A stretch of DNA of 64,000 nucleotides, from NCBI GenBank assembly GCA_028285105.1, contig JANQQE010000014.1, positions 1 through 64,000 of the forward strand, read 5' to 3'. Numbering within the stretch: position 1 is the first letter of the stretch; every line of letters starts with the position of its first letter. The stretch comes from Alphaproteobacteria bacterium (GTDB lineage Bacteria; Planctomycetota; Phycisphaerae; UBA1845). Positions 7,343 through 17,500 of this stretch are shown here, in pieces. Made by a program: the position numbers and the translations under genes. Below the pieces are notes generated by a model. It made no database searches and was not told the origin of the DNA. It was given only the letters and a program-made list of their open reading frames with translations.

Positions 7343-9442
7343 TCAAGGGCACGTCGGTATGGCACATTCACATGGAAATGGTGTGGTTGCCCCCCAATTG
7401 AGCGGGGCAGAGATTTCCGCCAGGTCTAACGGGCTAACGGTCCCGTCGCGATTCACGTCAGCTCTGGGTTCGGCTGCTTGATCACACGTTTTCGACCAGT
7501 TTAGAGGTGCTTGAACTTTGGCGATATCCAAAGCGCTAACCACTCCATCGCAATTAACATCCTCGTCGAGACAAGTATTGCATTCATCCGGCACGCCATT
7601 TGTGTTGGAATCTTGACTCGTGGAGTTCGAAATGTCGCATTCGTCGTTGATGCCGTTTGAATTGCAATCTTCCTCGCATTCATCCGGAACACTGTTTGAA
7701 TTGCAGTCTTCGGTTGGTACGCACGCACCGCAATTCTCCTCGGCCAGAGGGACGCAAAACGCATCCCAATCAGTATCGCAACAGTATTCATCAACTGCGC
7801 AAACACACGATTCAATAACTGGATTAGTGCAACCAACCCCGTGATTCGTATCACAACAGTTGTTGAATTCGCAGGATTCTACACATTTACTGATTTCACA
7901 GGAATCTACCGTTCCATTAGAATTACAGTCGTATCCATCGACTATATCGCACTCATCAAGGATGCCGTTCGTGTTGCAATCTTCGCTTTCGGCGAGATCA
8001 CAATCATCCGGCACACCATTCTCGTTGCAATCACTGCTCGTTCCATCGAATATTTCGCAAATGTCAAGAATTCCATTTGCGTTGCAATCCGGGCCACACT
8101 CATCAGGAAAATAGTCGCCATTGCAATCCGCGCTTGTTCCTTGAGAAATATCAGCAATATCAGACATCCCATTGTCATTGCAATCGTCACATTCATCCGG
8201 CACGCCATTGCTATTCAGATCTGTTGAACTTCCACCTTCTATATCGCAGAAATCTGAAAAACTGTTGGAGTTGCAGTCGAATGCGATTTGATCTGTGAAA
8301 TCGATTTCACCGTCCAAATTGTAGTCTAATTCAATTCGATAGTTCGAGTCAGATAGTCCGAGCCCCAAGTAGCTGGAAAATCCACCGACCAAACTGCAAT
8401 CTACAATAGAATCACCGCTCAAATCTCCAAATACACCTGAGTCCAGTTCGAGATCAACGAGCAATTGTGCCATTTCGACATCAGCGGAATTGATATCCTC
8501 GGAACCATCAAAGTCCCATTTAAGATGGTTTTCATCGATCGAACCAAGTAGCGTGCTTAATATAATTGGGTCGAACTCATTGAATCGACCATCTTCATTG
8601 ATGTCTATTCCGTTGTCCTTGTATGTCATTTGCGCTACTTGTATCAATTGCTCGCCGACCGGGCCCGTAAGTTGGATGTCACCACTCCACGTACCGCTAT
8701 TTGTTGGGTCGTCCAGTCCGATAGAGTGAACTTCGTGATCTGTTGTTTTGATTACGAAACGCGCCTCCGTTTGTGCAGAGAAATCTCCAATTAGCGCAAC
8801 TTGACGCGTGACTTGCTCAACAACTTCACCGTTTAATGCGGGAATCTGAATCTGTCCATCTAGAGTCCAGGTTGGGTTCCCGCGCAAGAGGTTTGCTACT
8901 GCTCTGAATTGGTATTTGGTGGCTGCCCAACCATACGCGACACCTCTCGCTGTACTAGACGAAATGCAGTCATTGCCACTCCATTGGCAACATTTCGTCT
9001 CAAATAATGTCGATGTTTGAAGGACAATACTGGGTCTGTCTGGATCGAAACTTGGGGGGCCAGTTGCTGCTCCGGCGCCTGCCTCGATGTCTCCGTGGAA
9101 ATCCCCGAATTCGCTCCAAGAGCCGGCGTTAGAAAACCAGCTCGCTGGACAGATTGCCGTGAACTGAAAGCTACATCCGTACGTCACGGGAAGAGGAGGG
9201 CCGCAATCGTAACTATCACCCAAAATCCCGCTGGATGCAAACGACGCCGTTTCAATTGGAACATATGTAATTGCCATGTCGGGGCGAAGCCAAAGGTTGA
9301 TTCCAGTTGCACTTGGCCCCGGTCCCGGAGCGTTACATCCGCCCCACGCTCCGCACCAAGTTATTTCTTGTGCTTTGGCCGAATTCGTGGCGAATAGCCC
9401 GGAAATAGCTGAACACAGAGCCAAGACTCTAGACAATTTCAT
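7343..9442 (-). CDS. secreted calcium-repeat protein with dockerin-like end
   Basis: A 699-residue exported protein. The signal peptide is about residues 1-24 (cleavage near SAKA-QE). The first 270 residues are of unknown fold. EF-hand-like loops follow (DINEDGRFNEFD near 280, DINSADVEM near 320). From about 390 to 530 there are around ten DCNxNGxxDxC units, a calcium-loop repeat similar to thrombospondin type 3. Then comes the CCDTNHGVGC...YCCDTDWDAFC cysteine module common in planctomycetes and myxobacteria. The C-terminal 60 residues hold two dockerin-type loops (DVNCDGVVSALD and DVNRDGTVSPLD). It is probably displayed or scaffolded outside the cell; the ligand is unknown. It is transcribed toward the mobile element. 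Confidence 0.85.
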   Translation of the reverse strand: MKLSRVLALCSAISGLFATNSAKAQEITWCGAWGGCNAPGPGPSATGINLWLRPDMAITYVPIETASFASSGILGDSYDCGPPLPVTYGCSFQFTAICPASWFSNAGSWSEFGDFHGDIEAGAGAATGPPSFDPDRPSIVLQTSTLFETKCCQWSGNDCISSSTARGVAYGWAATKYQFRAVANLLRGNPTWTLDGQIQIPALNGEVVEQVTRQVALIGDFSAQTEARFVIKTTDHEVHSIGLDDPTNSGTWSGDIQLTGPVGEQLIQVAQMTYKDNGIDINEDGRFNEFDPIILSTLLGSIDENHLKWDFDGSEDINSADVEMAQLLVDLELDSGVFGDLSGDSIVDCSLVGGFSSYLGLGLSDSNYRIELDYNLDGEIDFTDQIAFDCNSNSFSDFCDIEGGSSTDLNSNGVPDECDDCNDNGMSDIADISQGTSADCNGDYFPDECGPDCNANGILDICEIFDGTSSDCNENGVPDDCDLAESEDCNTNGILDECDIVDGYDCNSNGTVDSCEISKCVESCEFNNCCDTNHGVGCTNPVIESCVCAVDEYCCDTDWDAFCVPLAEENCGACVPTEDCNSNSVPDECEEDCNSNGINDECDISNSTSQDSNTNGVPDECNTCLDEDVNCDGVVSALDIAKVQAPLNWSKTCDQAAEPRADVNRDGTVSPLDLAEISAPLNWGATTPFPCECAIPTCP

Positions 9443-9831
9443 TGGGTCACCTTTCTACTTTCCTCAACCGAAGTATTGAATATCGATATTGCCAAGATGC
9501 GATGACAAGCAACGACTAATGTGGTGGTTTCCAAATAATGCTATGGAAACATTGTTGATGGAAATCCAAGGGAAATAACGTTTGATCTCCCATTCGCGAG
9601 ATAATTTCGCGTAACACTTCGATCTCTCTCATCGATGCTTCAATATGCGCAGCAACGCTAATAACTAGGTGTTAATGGTCCTGCGTATCTTTCTTATGCA
9701 AGGCTCTTGACTCCAGCGCTACGATGCCCGGATAATCTATCTGGGCCCTTCATCAATAGAGGCGCAGTTCAGGTTCCGAGTGAGACAAGGAATTTGCATT
9801 TTTTTTGGAAGAGTCCAATTGGAGGTGAACT
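9443..9831. other. divergent promoter region
   Basis: 389 bases between the leftward secreted-protein gene and the rightward sigma factor gene. Apart from the sigma-70-like promoter at 9707-9736 nothing gene-like is seen; short open frames here have no ribosome site or recognisable product. Confidence 0.5.
9707..9736 (+). promoter_or_regulatory. sigma-70-type promoter for the sigma factor/kinase pair
   Basis: TTGACT (9707-9712), an 18-base spacer and GATAAT (9731-9736) match the vegetative consensus in 5 of 6 positions each. Transcription would start near 9743, leaving a leader of about 90 bases before the sigma factor start. Confidence 0.5.
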
Positions 9832-10380
9832 CTGCATACGCCAACACTTCGGTCCAAAAGCGAATGTTATTCGACCACAGAGCGAAACGCGGCATGGTTC
9901 ACTGCCTGCTACGGCGAATTGCACCAGATCGCGGAAACTCTTCTTTGCAGAGAGCGAACAAACCATACGCTTCAGCCCACTGCGCTGCTGAATGAAGCGT
10001 ACCTGCGCCTTCGCCAGAGCAGGAATGTAAGAATTCTTGATGCAAACCAAGGTGCCAATGTGGCTGCCCGAGTAATGCGAAATATCTTGGTGGACCACGC
10101 GAGGCGAAGAAACGCGCTAAAGCGAAACATGCATGGGTTGTCATTGGATTGCGATTTCGTCAGTTTGTCTACTAACGATGCATTCCTTGAACTGACCGAA
10201 ATCGACGACCTACTCGATACGATGGCGGAAATCGATCCCATGCTGGCACAGATTGTCGAACTTAAGTTCTTCAGCGGTTTATCGCTTGCGGAGGTTGGGG
10301 ACACATTGGGTGTCTCAAGTCGGACCGTAAGCCGTGCCTGGAAATTCGCGCAGACATGGCTAAAGACTGAATTGAATTGA
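9832..10380 (+). CDS. ECF-type RNA polymerase sigma factor (probable CTG start)
   Basis: A planctomycete-type ECF sigma factor, 182 residues from the proposed start. The family core is clear: YGELHQIAETLL and HTLQPTALLNEAYLRL (region 2), RNILVDHARRR, and the region-4 HTH LAEVGDTLGVSSRTVSRAW. With the first ATG/GTG/TTG in frame (TTG 9919) the protein would lose the conserved helix ending in YGEL. Upstream in the same frame the only candidate is CTG at 9832, placed 6 bases after a perfect GGAGG (9821-9825) and just after a stop at 9826, so a CTG start is proposed. A sequencing frameshift is the alternative. The kinase gene follows after 15 bases, the classic planctomycete pairing. Confidence 0.8.
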   Translation: MHTPTLRSKSECYSTTERNAAWFTACYGELHQIAETLLCRERTNHTLQPTALLNEAYLRLRQSRNVRILDANQGANVAARVMRNILVDHARRRNALKRNMHGLSLDCDFVSLSTNDAFLELTEIDDLLDTMAEIDPMLAQIVELKFFSGLSLAEVGDTLGVSSRTVSRAWKFAQTWLKTELN

Positions 10381-10395
10381 TCGCCTGGTAATCAA

Positions 10396-13278
10396 ATGCA
10401 CGACGACAAGATCGGAGAGATTAGACGACTGTATGCTTCGTACATGCAGGATAATGATCAAACAGACGTGCGCGCAGGGGAGTCAGGTGACTCGTCCCAT
10501 CTTGCTGGTCTAATGGACTTGCTGGCTAACGATCCGGCAGACTCTGAATGTTCAATGGAAACCTCATCGCGGAATGTAGGCAATGCCCCTCATCCTTTCT
10601 CTGAACTTATGACTCAAGAAGAGTCTGGTGTGATTGCTGATTGGTCCCTCGTCGATCTGATCGGCAAGGGAGGGACTGCACGGGTTTATCGAGCGATCAG
10701 GGTCTCAGAACCACATTCAAGTCCGGTCGCAGTCAAGATTCTTAAACCCAGTATGAAAACCGAAGAATTCGTTCGTCGTTTTTTAGTTGAATCCCATGCC
10801 CTCTACAGACTTCAACATCCCAATGTTGCCAGTGTATTTGAAAGTGGAATGACAGTTGATGGACGCCCGTTCATCGTTATGGAATACATTGATGGCGAGC
10901 CAATCGACCGTCATTGTGATGAACGCGCGTTAACGCTTGAGCAACGATTGGAATTGTTTTTTCAGGCATGCGATGCGGTCGAGGTCGCGCACCGTAATGG
11001 CATTATTCATCGTGACATCAAGCCAAACAACATCCTGGTTACGAACCAGGGACAAGTCAAATTGCTCGACTTCGGAATTGCCAAGCTTTGCGACATTCGG
11101 AGCAATAACGCCGCCACAACCACGGTAAGAGGCTTGGGGCTGTTGACTCCTCGATACGCCAGCCCAGAACAAATGGCGAATCGGCCAGTGGATTGCGCGA
11201 CAGACGTCTTTTCATTGGGCATTGTGCTTTATGAACTTCTTGCGGGCATCACGCCTGCTGATTTGGTTGAGCGTAAGCTTGGGAATACCAACTGGGCCAA
11301 TCAAACGCAGCCGATCTTATCGCCGAGTGCTGCTCTCGCTAGAATACGCGACAGTTTAATCGAGAATTCAAGACTCCAGAATAACTCTTTGGCGCAATTG
11401 GCAGCCGTGAGAGGTCTCGACGAGAGCGTGCTTTCAATACGATTACGGGGCGACCTTGACAACATCGTCCTGAAAGCCATTCGGCGGGAGCCGAATCGCC
11501 GTTATCGTTCCGTATCCACGTTTCGGGACGACATTACTCGGTATTTGAATCGAATTCCCGTAAAGGCAAGAGCTGAGTCTGCCGCCTACAAAGCGTCGCG
11601 TTTCATCGCCGGTAGAAAAACCGCCTGTGTTCTCATGTTGATTGCGTGTCTTGGATTCGTTGCGTCTGCGTACTTCGCGCGAAAATCCGAAAGTGTTTCA
11701 GCCGTTGCGAGAAAAACCGCTTCAGACAATAAGCGGCAGTTTGACGACTTGGTCGATTTCTCTGCGTCATCGCTCAAACTGTTGACACCTGGAACACTTA
11801 CAGAACGTGACTTGGATTTATTGTACTCGAGGGTCTCAAGTCAACTTGGGCACGATCCGCAAAACCAAGCGCAACTCTTCGACGCGATTGCTATCGCATA
11901 TCGTGGATTTGGTGCATACGCCAAAGCCGAAGCAACCCTGAGTGAATCGTTACGAATGAAGAAAAGCCTGTACGGCGTGGAGTCTCTTCCATACTTGGAT
12001 ACGCTCTATGAACTTGGCATCTTGAATTGTGAGTATTTCTATCGCCCATTGATTGCAGAGGCGATCATGCGGAGATGCCTTGAGCGTACACAACGCCAGT
12101 TTCCTGACGATGAGCGTCTAGGGCCCATGTGGCTGGGGCTTGGCATTGCCCTATATGATCTGGGAACAAATCCCTCGGCTCCGGACAACGTCTTCGAAAC
12201 TGCAGACGACGCTCTCAGACGCGCATGGCACCTGAACGGGGGCACCAAAGGCGAAATCGAAGGCCGGCTAGCCAAATACAAAGCGATGGTCAATCACCAA
12301 ATGGGGAACTTGGATTCGGCAAGTAACGATTTCTTCATATCGCTTGATATCGCTGAAAACCAGGGCAACCGAGTCGAGATCGCCGAGATCATGCTAGAAC
12401 ATGCCGAGTTGCTCGCACAACTCGGCCAGAAGGAGGATGCCGAGCAATTGTTTCGGCGGGCAATCGATTCGCTGAAGCACGTCCTACCGACCTCGCACCC
12501 AAAAATCGCAATTGCGTTGAATCAGTTTGCGCATTTCTTGTATGAGGAGAACCTGAATCTTGGAGAGGCCGAAAGCCTAATCTACGATGCCATTGAGATT
12601 CAGGGGTTCCGTAACAAATATGCTCGTTTGCTTGCGGAGTTGGAAGAGACTTGCGATCAACAGAGCACGGCGAGCGCTGAACTTCCTCTGCAACTACGGT
12701 TAGGCAACAGTAATCAACTCCTGGGTTCGGCCTCTGACTTGGCTTTGTGCGGAAATCGTGGAGTTGATCGATTGCTTACAGGTAATTCGCACTCTTGGAT
12801 GCCTAACCATCAACCTTTCAGTCATGATTCTATGAGCGGTGATCCGTTTGGCAGACTCGACAACAATGAGATCACCGAATTCCTATCGATGGACATTTGG
12901 GACACGCGTTTCGTTCATATGACACCCAAGCCGCATTCGCCAGAAGGCATCGATATGGAACTCCCTTCAGGCCAGAGTCGGCAACGTCAAATCGCGAATT
13001 GGAAATCAAGGATTAAAAAAAGTCCAACCGATTTGTTGGCATTCATTGCATCGCCCGTGAGCAGTAAACACAAACCTCGTCCCTGGGCGCTTAGGTGTGC
13101 AGCGGGTTTGGAAATAGAACTCACGGAAATACGGAACGCTCTCGCAGAGCATTCAGCGCAGATTTCAGATCATCAATCGCACATCAGTCTATTTCCTATT
13201 CGTAATGAAGCTGTAAAGCTGGGAATTCTTTCATCAGCCCAGGACTTACCGATCCCACTATATGGCGAGACTTGGTGA
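10396..13278 (+). CDS. membrane serine/threonine protein kinase with TPR tail
   Basis: A 960-residue Hanks-type kinase. The N-terminal 85 residues are a linker. The kinase domain runs about 85-385: glycine loop GKGGTARVY at 90, VAVKILK lysine, catalytic HRDIKPNN at 205-212 (RD-type, active-looking), DFG at 225-227, and TPRYASPEQM in the activation loop. A membrane segment follows (about 409-428). The outer or C-terminal part carries TPR-like helices (about 490-760, for example RVEIAEIMLEHAELLAQLG) and a final 190 residues without recognisable domain. It is co-transcribed with the ECF sigma factor and probably controls it by phosphorylation, as proposed for other planctomycete ECF/kinase pairs; that link is inferred. 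No clear ribosome site is visible. Confidence 0.85.
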   Translation: MHDDKIGEIRRLYASYMQDNDQTDVRAGESGDSSHLAGLMDLLANDPADSECSMETSSRNVGNAPHPFSELMTQEESGVIADWSLVDLIGKGGTARVYRAIRVSEPHSSPVAVKILKPSMKTEEFVRRFLVESHALYRLQHPNVASVFESGMTVDGRPFIVMEYIDGEPIDRHCDERALTLEQRLELFFQACDAVEVAHRNGIIHRDIKPNNILVTNQGQVKLLDFGIAKLCDIRSNNAATTTVRGLGLLTPRYASPEQMANRPVDCATDVFSLGIVLYELLAGITPADLVERKLGNTNWANQTQPILSPSAALARIRDSLIENSRLQNNSLAQLAAVRGLDESVLSIRLRGDLDNIVLKAIRREPNRRYRSVSTFRDDITRYLNRIPVKARAESAAYKASRFIAGRKTACVLMLIACLGFVASAYFARKSESVSAVARKTASDNKRQFDDLVDFSASSLKLLTPGTLTERDLDLLYSRVSSQLGHDPQNQAQLFDAIAIAYRGFGAYAKAEATLSESLRMKKSLYGVESLPYLDTLYELGILNCEYFYRPLIAEAIMRRCLERTQRQFPDDERLGPMWLGLGIALYDLGTNPSAPDNVFETADDALRRAWHLNGGTKGEIEGRLAKYKAMVNHQMGNLDSASNDFFISLDIAENQGNRVEIAEIMLEHAELLAQLGQKEDAEQLFRRAIDSLKHVLPTSHPKIAIALNQFAHFLYEENLNLGEAESLIYDAIEIQGFRNKYARLLAELEETCDQQSTASAELPLQLRLGNSNQLLGSASDLALCGNRGVDRLLTGNSHSWMPNHQPFSHDSMSGDPFGRLDNNEITEFLSMDIWDTRFVHMTPKPHSPEGIDMELPSGQSRQRQIANWKSRIKKSPTDLLAFIASPVSSKHKPRPWALRCAAGLEIELTEIRNALAEHSAQISDHQSHISLFPIRNEAVKLGILSSAQDLPIPLYGETW

Positions 13279-13979
13279 ATCGCATCGCGGTTCAGACGGC
13301 AGACAAAGATCTCGCAGAGAAAAGCAAATCAGTTCTCGTCTCTCGTTTGCGCCATCGAAATAGTAGCCACAGCTCAACGAATTTCACTGGTCCGAAGGCG
13401 ATGATTCCAATCGCATTGGCTGAGGAGCTTCGATTCTAAGCCACCGACGATGGCCACATCGGCCTCAGCGCGCACTGCATTTGCGGGTCAAAATCGGCGT
13501 CGCGAATCGACGATTCTCATTGTTGCTCAATAGTTGAAATCAAAACAACGGAATATTGGTGAACAATAAACGCTCTCGCGTATCGAATAGTCCGAGTTTT
13601 AGCCGAAGCTCCGCAAGGTAAGCAATCGAAGACACAATCCTCAACTTGATTGTGAATTGTGATTGCGTTTGTGATCTCTTCGCTACGTTTTCCTTGGCAT
13701 GACATTGATCGAAAACCCACTTAGATACGGGAATTGGCGAAGACTCCCTGCAATACAATCGCTCGAAATACCTTCAAACTTCCGTTTATTCTCTCTCACT
13801 TTGCCTTTCGCAGGACAAGCGGAATATCTGACCCCTATTAAGAGAGCGCGCAGCTTGCTAGAAGGAGGCAAATCGCATGCTGCTACCCCTAGAATCGAAC
13901 GCCTAGCCTCCACTAGAATGTGCAAAGAGAGGTTGTACTTGAGAAGGCGAATTCTATCTTTAGAAGAGACCACGGCTAT
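13279..13979. other. 700-bp intergenic region between the two sigma/kinase pairs
   Basis: It holds a copy of a dispersed repeat (13413-13552). A possible 9-codon leader peptide at 13877-13906 (ATG with GGAGG 8 bases upstream, reading MLLPLESNA) precedes the second sigma factor. No larger gene is supported. Confidence 0.4.
13413..13552 (+). repeat. dispersed 140-bp repeat, copy A
   Basis: About 80% identical, in the same orientation and almost without gaps, to 26484-26625. It begins near GGCTGAGGAGC, contains GATTCTAAGCC and ATTCTCATTGTT, and ends near TAGTTGAAAT. An inner GCTGAGG/CCTCAGC pair could form a hairpin. Both copies share a 27-codon frame (here 13450-13533, MATSASARTAFAGQ...). It starts 135 bases after the kinase stop. 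Confidence 0.7.
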
Positions 13980-14555
13980 ATGGAGTTTTCAAACGAAAAA
14001 GGGCAGGAGACGAGTGAAGGAAAGTCGAATTCTTGCAAGCTTGCGAATTTTGAGGCTGTTGCCGATAAACTCTTGCCTGATGCGTACGATGAATTGCGAT
14101 CTCTTGCCGCCCGCTTACTTCGACGAGATCGAGAGTCGGAAATTCGAACGACTTCACTGATCCACGAAGTATACTTGCGACTCTCGAAGAATGGCGCAGT
14201 CGGATGCACCGATCGAGTCCATTTTTTTGCCTTGGCATCCAATGCAATGCGGCGCATCCTTGTTGACCATGCAAGACAGCGAAGGAGTCTTCGTCATGGC
14301 GGTGGATGGAAAGAGATCCAGCTCGAAGAAATCGTGATTCGCACGAATCGACCTGACGAAGATTTGCTTGCCGTCAACTCCGCTTTGGAGAGCTTGGCAA
14401 AATTCGATTCCTTCAAGTCCAAGATCGCCGAGATACGTTTTTTCGCGGGAATGACCATTCACGAAACTGCGGAGGCCCTGGAAGTCTCCGCAGCTACTGT
14501 AAAAAGAGAGTGGACGCTGGCGAAAGCATGGTTGGTCTGCGAGTGCAGCAAGTAG
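13980..14555 (+). CDS. ECF-type RNA polymerase sigma factor
   Basis: A second planctomycete-type ECF sigma factor, 191 residues from ATG 13980; a GTG at 13920 in the same frame is also possible. Region 2 shows LLPDAYDELRSLAARLLRRD, TTSLIHEVYLRL and RRILVDHARQRR. Region 4 shows MTIHETAEALEVSAATVKREW. It binds core RNA polymerase and directs it to a dedicated promoter set. There is no anti-sigma gene nearby; instead a TPR kinase gene follows after 21 bases, as in the preceding pair. The two sigma factors are clearly different in sequence, so this is not a recent duplication. Confidence 0.9.
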   Translation: MEFSNEKGQETSEGKSNSCKLANFEAVADKLLPDAYDELRSLAARLLRRDRESEIRTTSLIHEVYLRLSKNGAVGCTDRVHFFALASNAMRRILVDHARQRRSLRHGGGWKEIQLEEIVIRTNRPDEDLLAVNSALESLAKFDSFKSKIAEIRFFAGMTIHETAEALEVSAATVKREWTLAKAWLVCECSK

Positions 14556-14576
14556 TTTTCATAAGGGGGAAAGCTT

Positions 14577-17500
14577 ATGATCGGTCGAAGTTCCACGGAT
14601 CAACCTGAGCCTCGATGGAAAAAAGTTGAAAACATCTTTCATGAAGCGTTGGGGCAATCCAAAAACGAAAGACGAAGATTCGTCGAGGATCGAACGAAAG
14701 ATGATTTGACCCTGCGTACTGAGGCGATTGCGCTTATTGACGCGCACGAGTGCGATTCTTCAATTTTTGAGAGTGCGGCTTTTGAGAAAGTACGGCCCCC
14801 TCAGCAACGCTACCCGGACGATCAAGATCAGCAAATTGGTCGATATCGACTCGACCGAGTCATCGGTAGAGGGGGAATGGGTATTGTCTATGCAGCTGAA
14901 CAAGACTATCCCAGACGTCAAGTAGCCTTAAAAGTAATGCGCGCGGCAGATTGGCAGGACATGCGTCGACTCAAACTTTTTGATCGCGAAATCCATACCC
15001 TCGGCCGGCTGCAGGATTCCCGCATTGCCGACATCTACGAAGCCGGGAAGACCAAAGACGGTCGACCATTTTTTGCGATGGAGTTGATTTCTGGTCATTC
15101 ATTGAGTGAATACGTTAGTAATTTTCGTCCGAGTTTGTCGATACGTTTGTCAATATTTTTGAAAATTTGCGAAGCTCTGATTCACGCTCACCAGCGTGGC
15201 GTAATCCACGGCGATCTCAAACCCAACAATATTATGGTTGTTGCAGATAATAAGGACGCTCCGTCCGACGCTACACCCAACATAAAAGTATTGGATTTTG
15301 GTTTGTCGCGACTTATCGATGATGATATGTCGCTGACGGCTACTGAAGTCGGTCATTTTATGGGCACATTGGCTTACATGAGTCCGGAGCAATTCCGTTG
15401 GAACTCAAAAAAAGACGTCGATGTGCGAAGCGACGTGTTTACACTTGGAGTCATCTTCTTTGAACTCTTGTCAGGACAGCGACCCTTTGGTCAATGCGAC
15501 GCTCTGCCCCATCAGCTCGTTCGAGCAATTTGCGAGACATCGGCGCGTAAACTAGGAACAATCAATAGAAGACTGCAAGGCGATCTTGAAACGATCGCCA
15601 CGAAGGCCTTAGAAAAAGATCTTACCCGGCGATACCAAAGTGTATTTGAGTTTGCGAGCGATATTCGTCGATTCACACAAAATGCACCTATCATCGCCCG
15701 TCGTGCTAGCGCTTGGTACGTTTCCGGTCGCTTTGTCAAACGCAATAAGTTACTGGTTTCATCTTTGTCGATGACGGCAGTCGCGCATGTTCTGGGTACG
15801 GTAGTTTCCGTGTGGCAAGCGCTTGATGCACGTCAAGCGAATGCATTAGCCCAGCAACGCTTGGCAGAAACTCGGCAAGCCGTGACATTCCTGGAGAACA
15901 TGATAGAAACAGCAGAACCGGACGTCGTTGGCCGGCACATCAAAATTGCGCTGTCATCCGCATTCAATGATGAACCGAATGAAGTGCTCGAAGACCTGAT
16001 CAATCAAATCAACCCGACAGAAATTGGGCGCGAAGTCCTGTTTGAAAGTGTCCTGCGTCCAGGTTACGAAACGATCGAGCAATTTGCAGACCAACCGCTC
16101 ATTCAATCGCAATTGCTTGCGCAGCTGGGCAGGACCTTCGTCCGTATCGGTGATTACCGGCGAGCTGATCCTACGCTTTCAAAAGCGTACGAGCTCATGC
16201 GCGAACAGCTTGGCGAGGAGAGTTCCGATGTCTTGATAACTCAAGGGGAACTGGCAAATCTCTATCACCAACAAGCGAGGTGGGAGGAGGCGGAGGACTT
16301 ATTCTCCAAAGTCTTTGAAATCCAGAGCCGAGTGTTGGGCGTTAATCATCGCAGCACTCTTCAGACGCGTAGTCGATTAGCCTTGCTACATCTCGATCAA
16401 AACAGATTCGATGTTGCCCAGGAGATTCTGGAAGAAACATTGGATAGTCAAGAGCAGTTCCTTGGTGCTGACGACATCGATACCCAAAACACATTGCATA
16501 GCCTGGCTTTGTTGTTTCAGTCTCGAGGACAGTATTCCGAATCGGAGAATCTGTACGTTCAAATGCTCGCACAGTTGCGCGAACAGCACGGCGAAGAAAG
16601 TATTGTTGGTCTGAAAGTGGCAACCAGTTTGGGGTCGCAATACAGAGCACAACGGCGACTGGAAGAAGCCGAGCAGACGATCGCTAAGACACTCGAAATT
16701 CAAACGAGAACCCTCGGCGAAACCCACCCTGACACGTTGATTTCTATGAAGGGATTTGCCGAGCTGAAGCACTACCAGGGCGACTATGAACTTGCCGAGA
16801 AAATGTATCTGCGCGTTATTGAAGCGCAAGAAAACGGCCTTGGGACCGATCATCCCGATACAATTGCAACGAAGACCAACTTAGCCATGGTCTACTCCGA
16901 CCAAGGACGATTCAGCGAATCCGAATTGCTATTTCAGAGTGTGATTGACGTTTCCCGGCTGGTCCTTGGCCTCGCACACACGCATACGCTGTCGGCCATC
17001 GAGAATATGGCGTTATCGTACGGACAACAGCGGGAGTATGCGAATGCGATAGAGTTGTTGCAAGCTACAATTGATCCGCTCAGAGGAACCTTAGGCGAAT
17101 CGCACCCAAGGACAGCGTTGGTCACCCATCGTTTAGCGGGACTCTACGATCATGCAGGACGATTTGCGGAAGCACAAGAATTGTTGTTGCGCCTCCGAAT
17201 GAATGAGCGAAAGACTCTCGGATGGTTAGACTTCCAAACGCTCAGCACATCGAATAGTCTAGGACGATCATACCTAGCGGAGAATGATTTCAACGCGGCG
17301 TATGACGAATTTGAATATGCATTGATTTCATTGAGCCAAGTCTATGGAGAGAATGATCCTCGTGTCGTCGAGTCTCTTTCCGGTCTGGGCGCGACCTTGT
17401 TGGGGCTTGGGCACTACTCTCAAGCAGAAAATGTGCTAGCGAAGGGCGTTTCAATCGCGCGCGAAGCATATATGCACGAAGACACTCGCGTGGGCGAAAT

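Noticed and set aside
7560-8280. Short, regularly spaced DNA repeats (cattcatccgg, ttgcaatc) that resemble a CRISPR array
   Set aside because: They are codons of DCNxNGxxDxC protein repeats on the minus strand; spacing is irregular and the frame is intact.
9707-9991. Open frame overlapping the upstream part of the first sigma factor
   Set aside because: No domain or ribosome site; the sigma factor frame explains the coding signal.
13877-13906. Nine-codon leader peptide before the second sigma factor
   Set aside because: It has a good ribosome site, but nothing such as an attenuator hairpin or codon bias supports a regulatory role; mentioned only in the intergenic entry.
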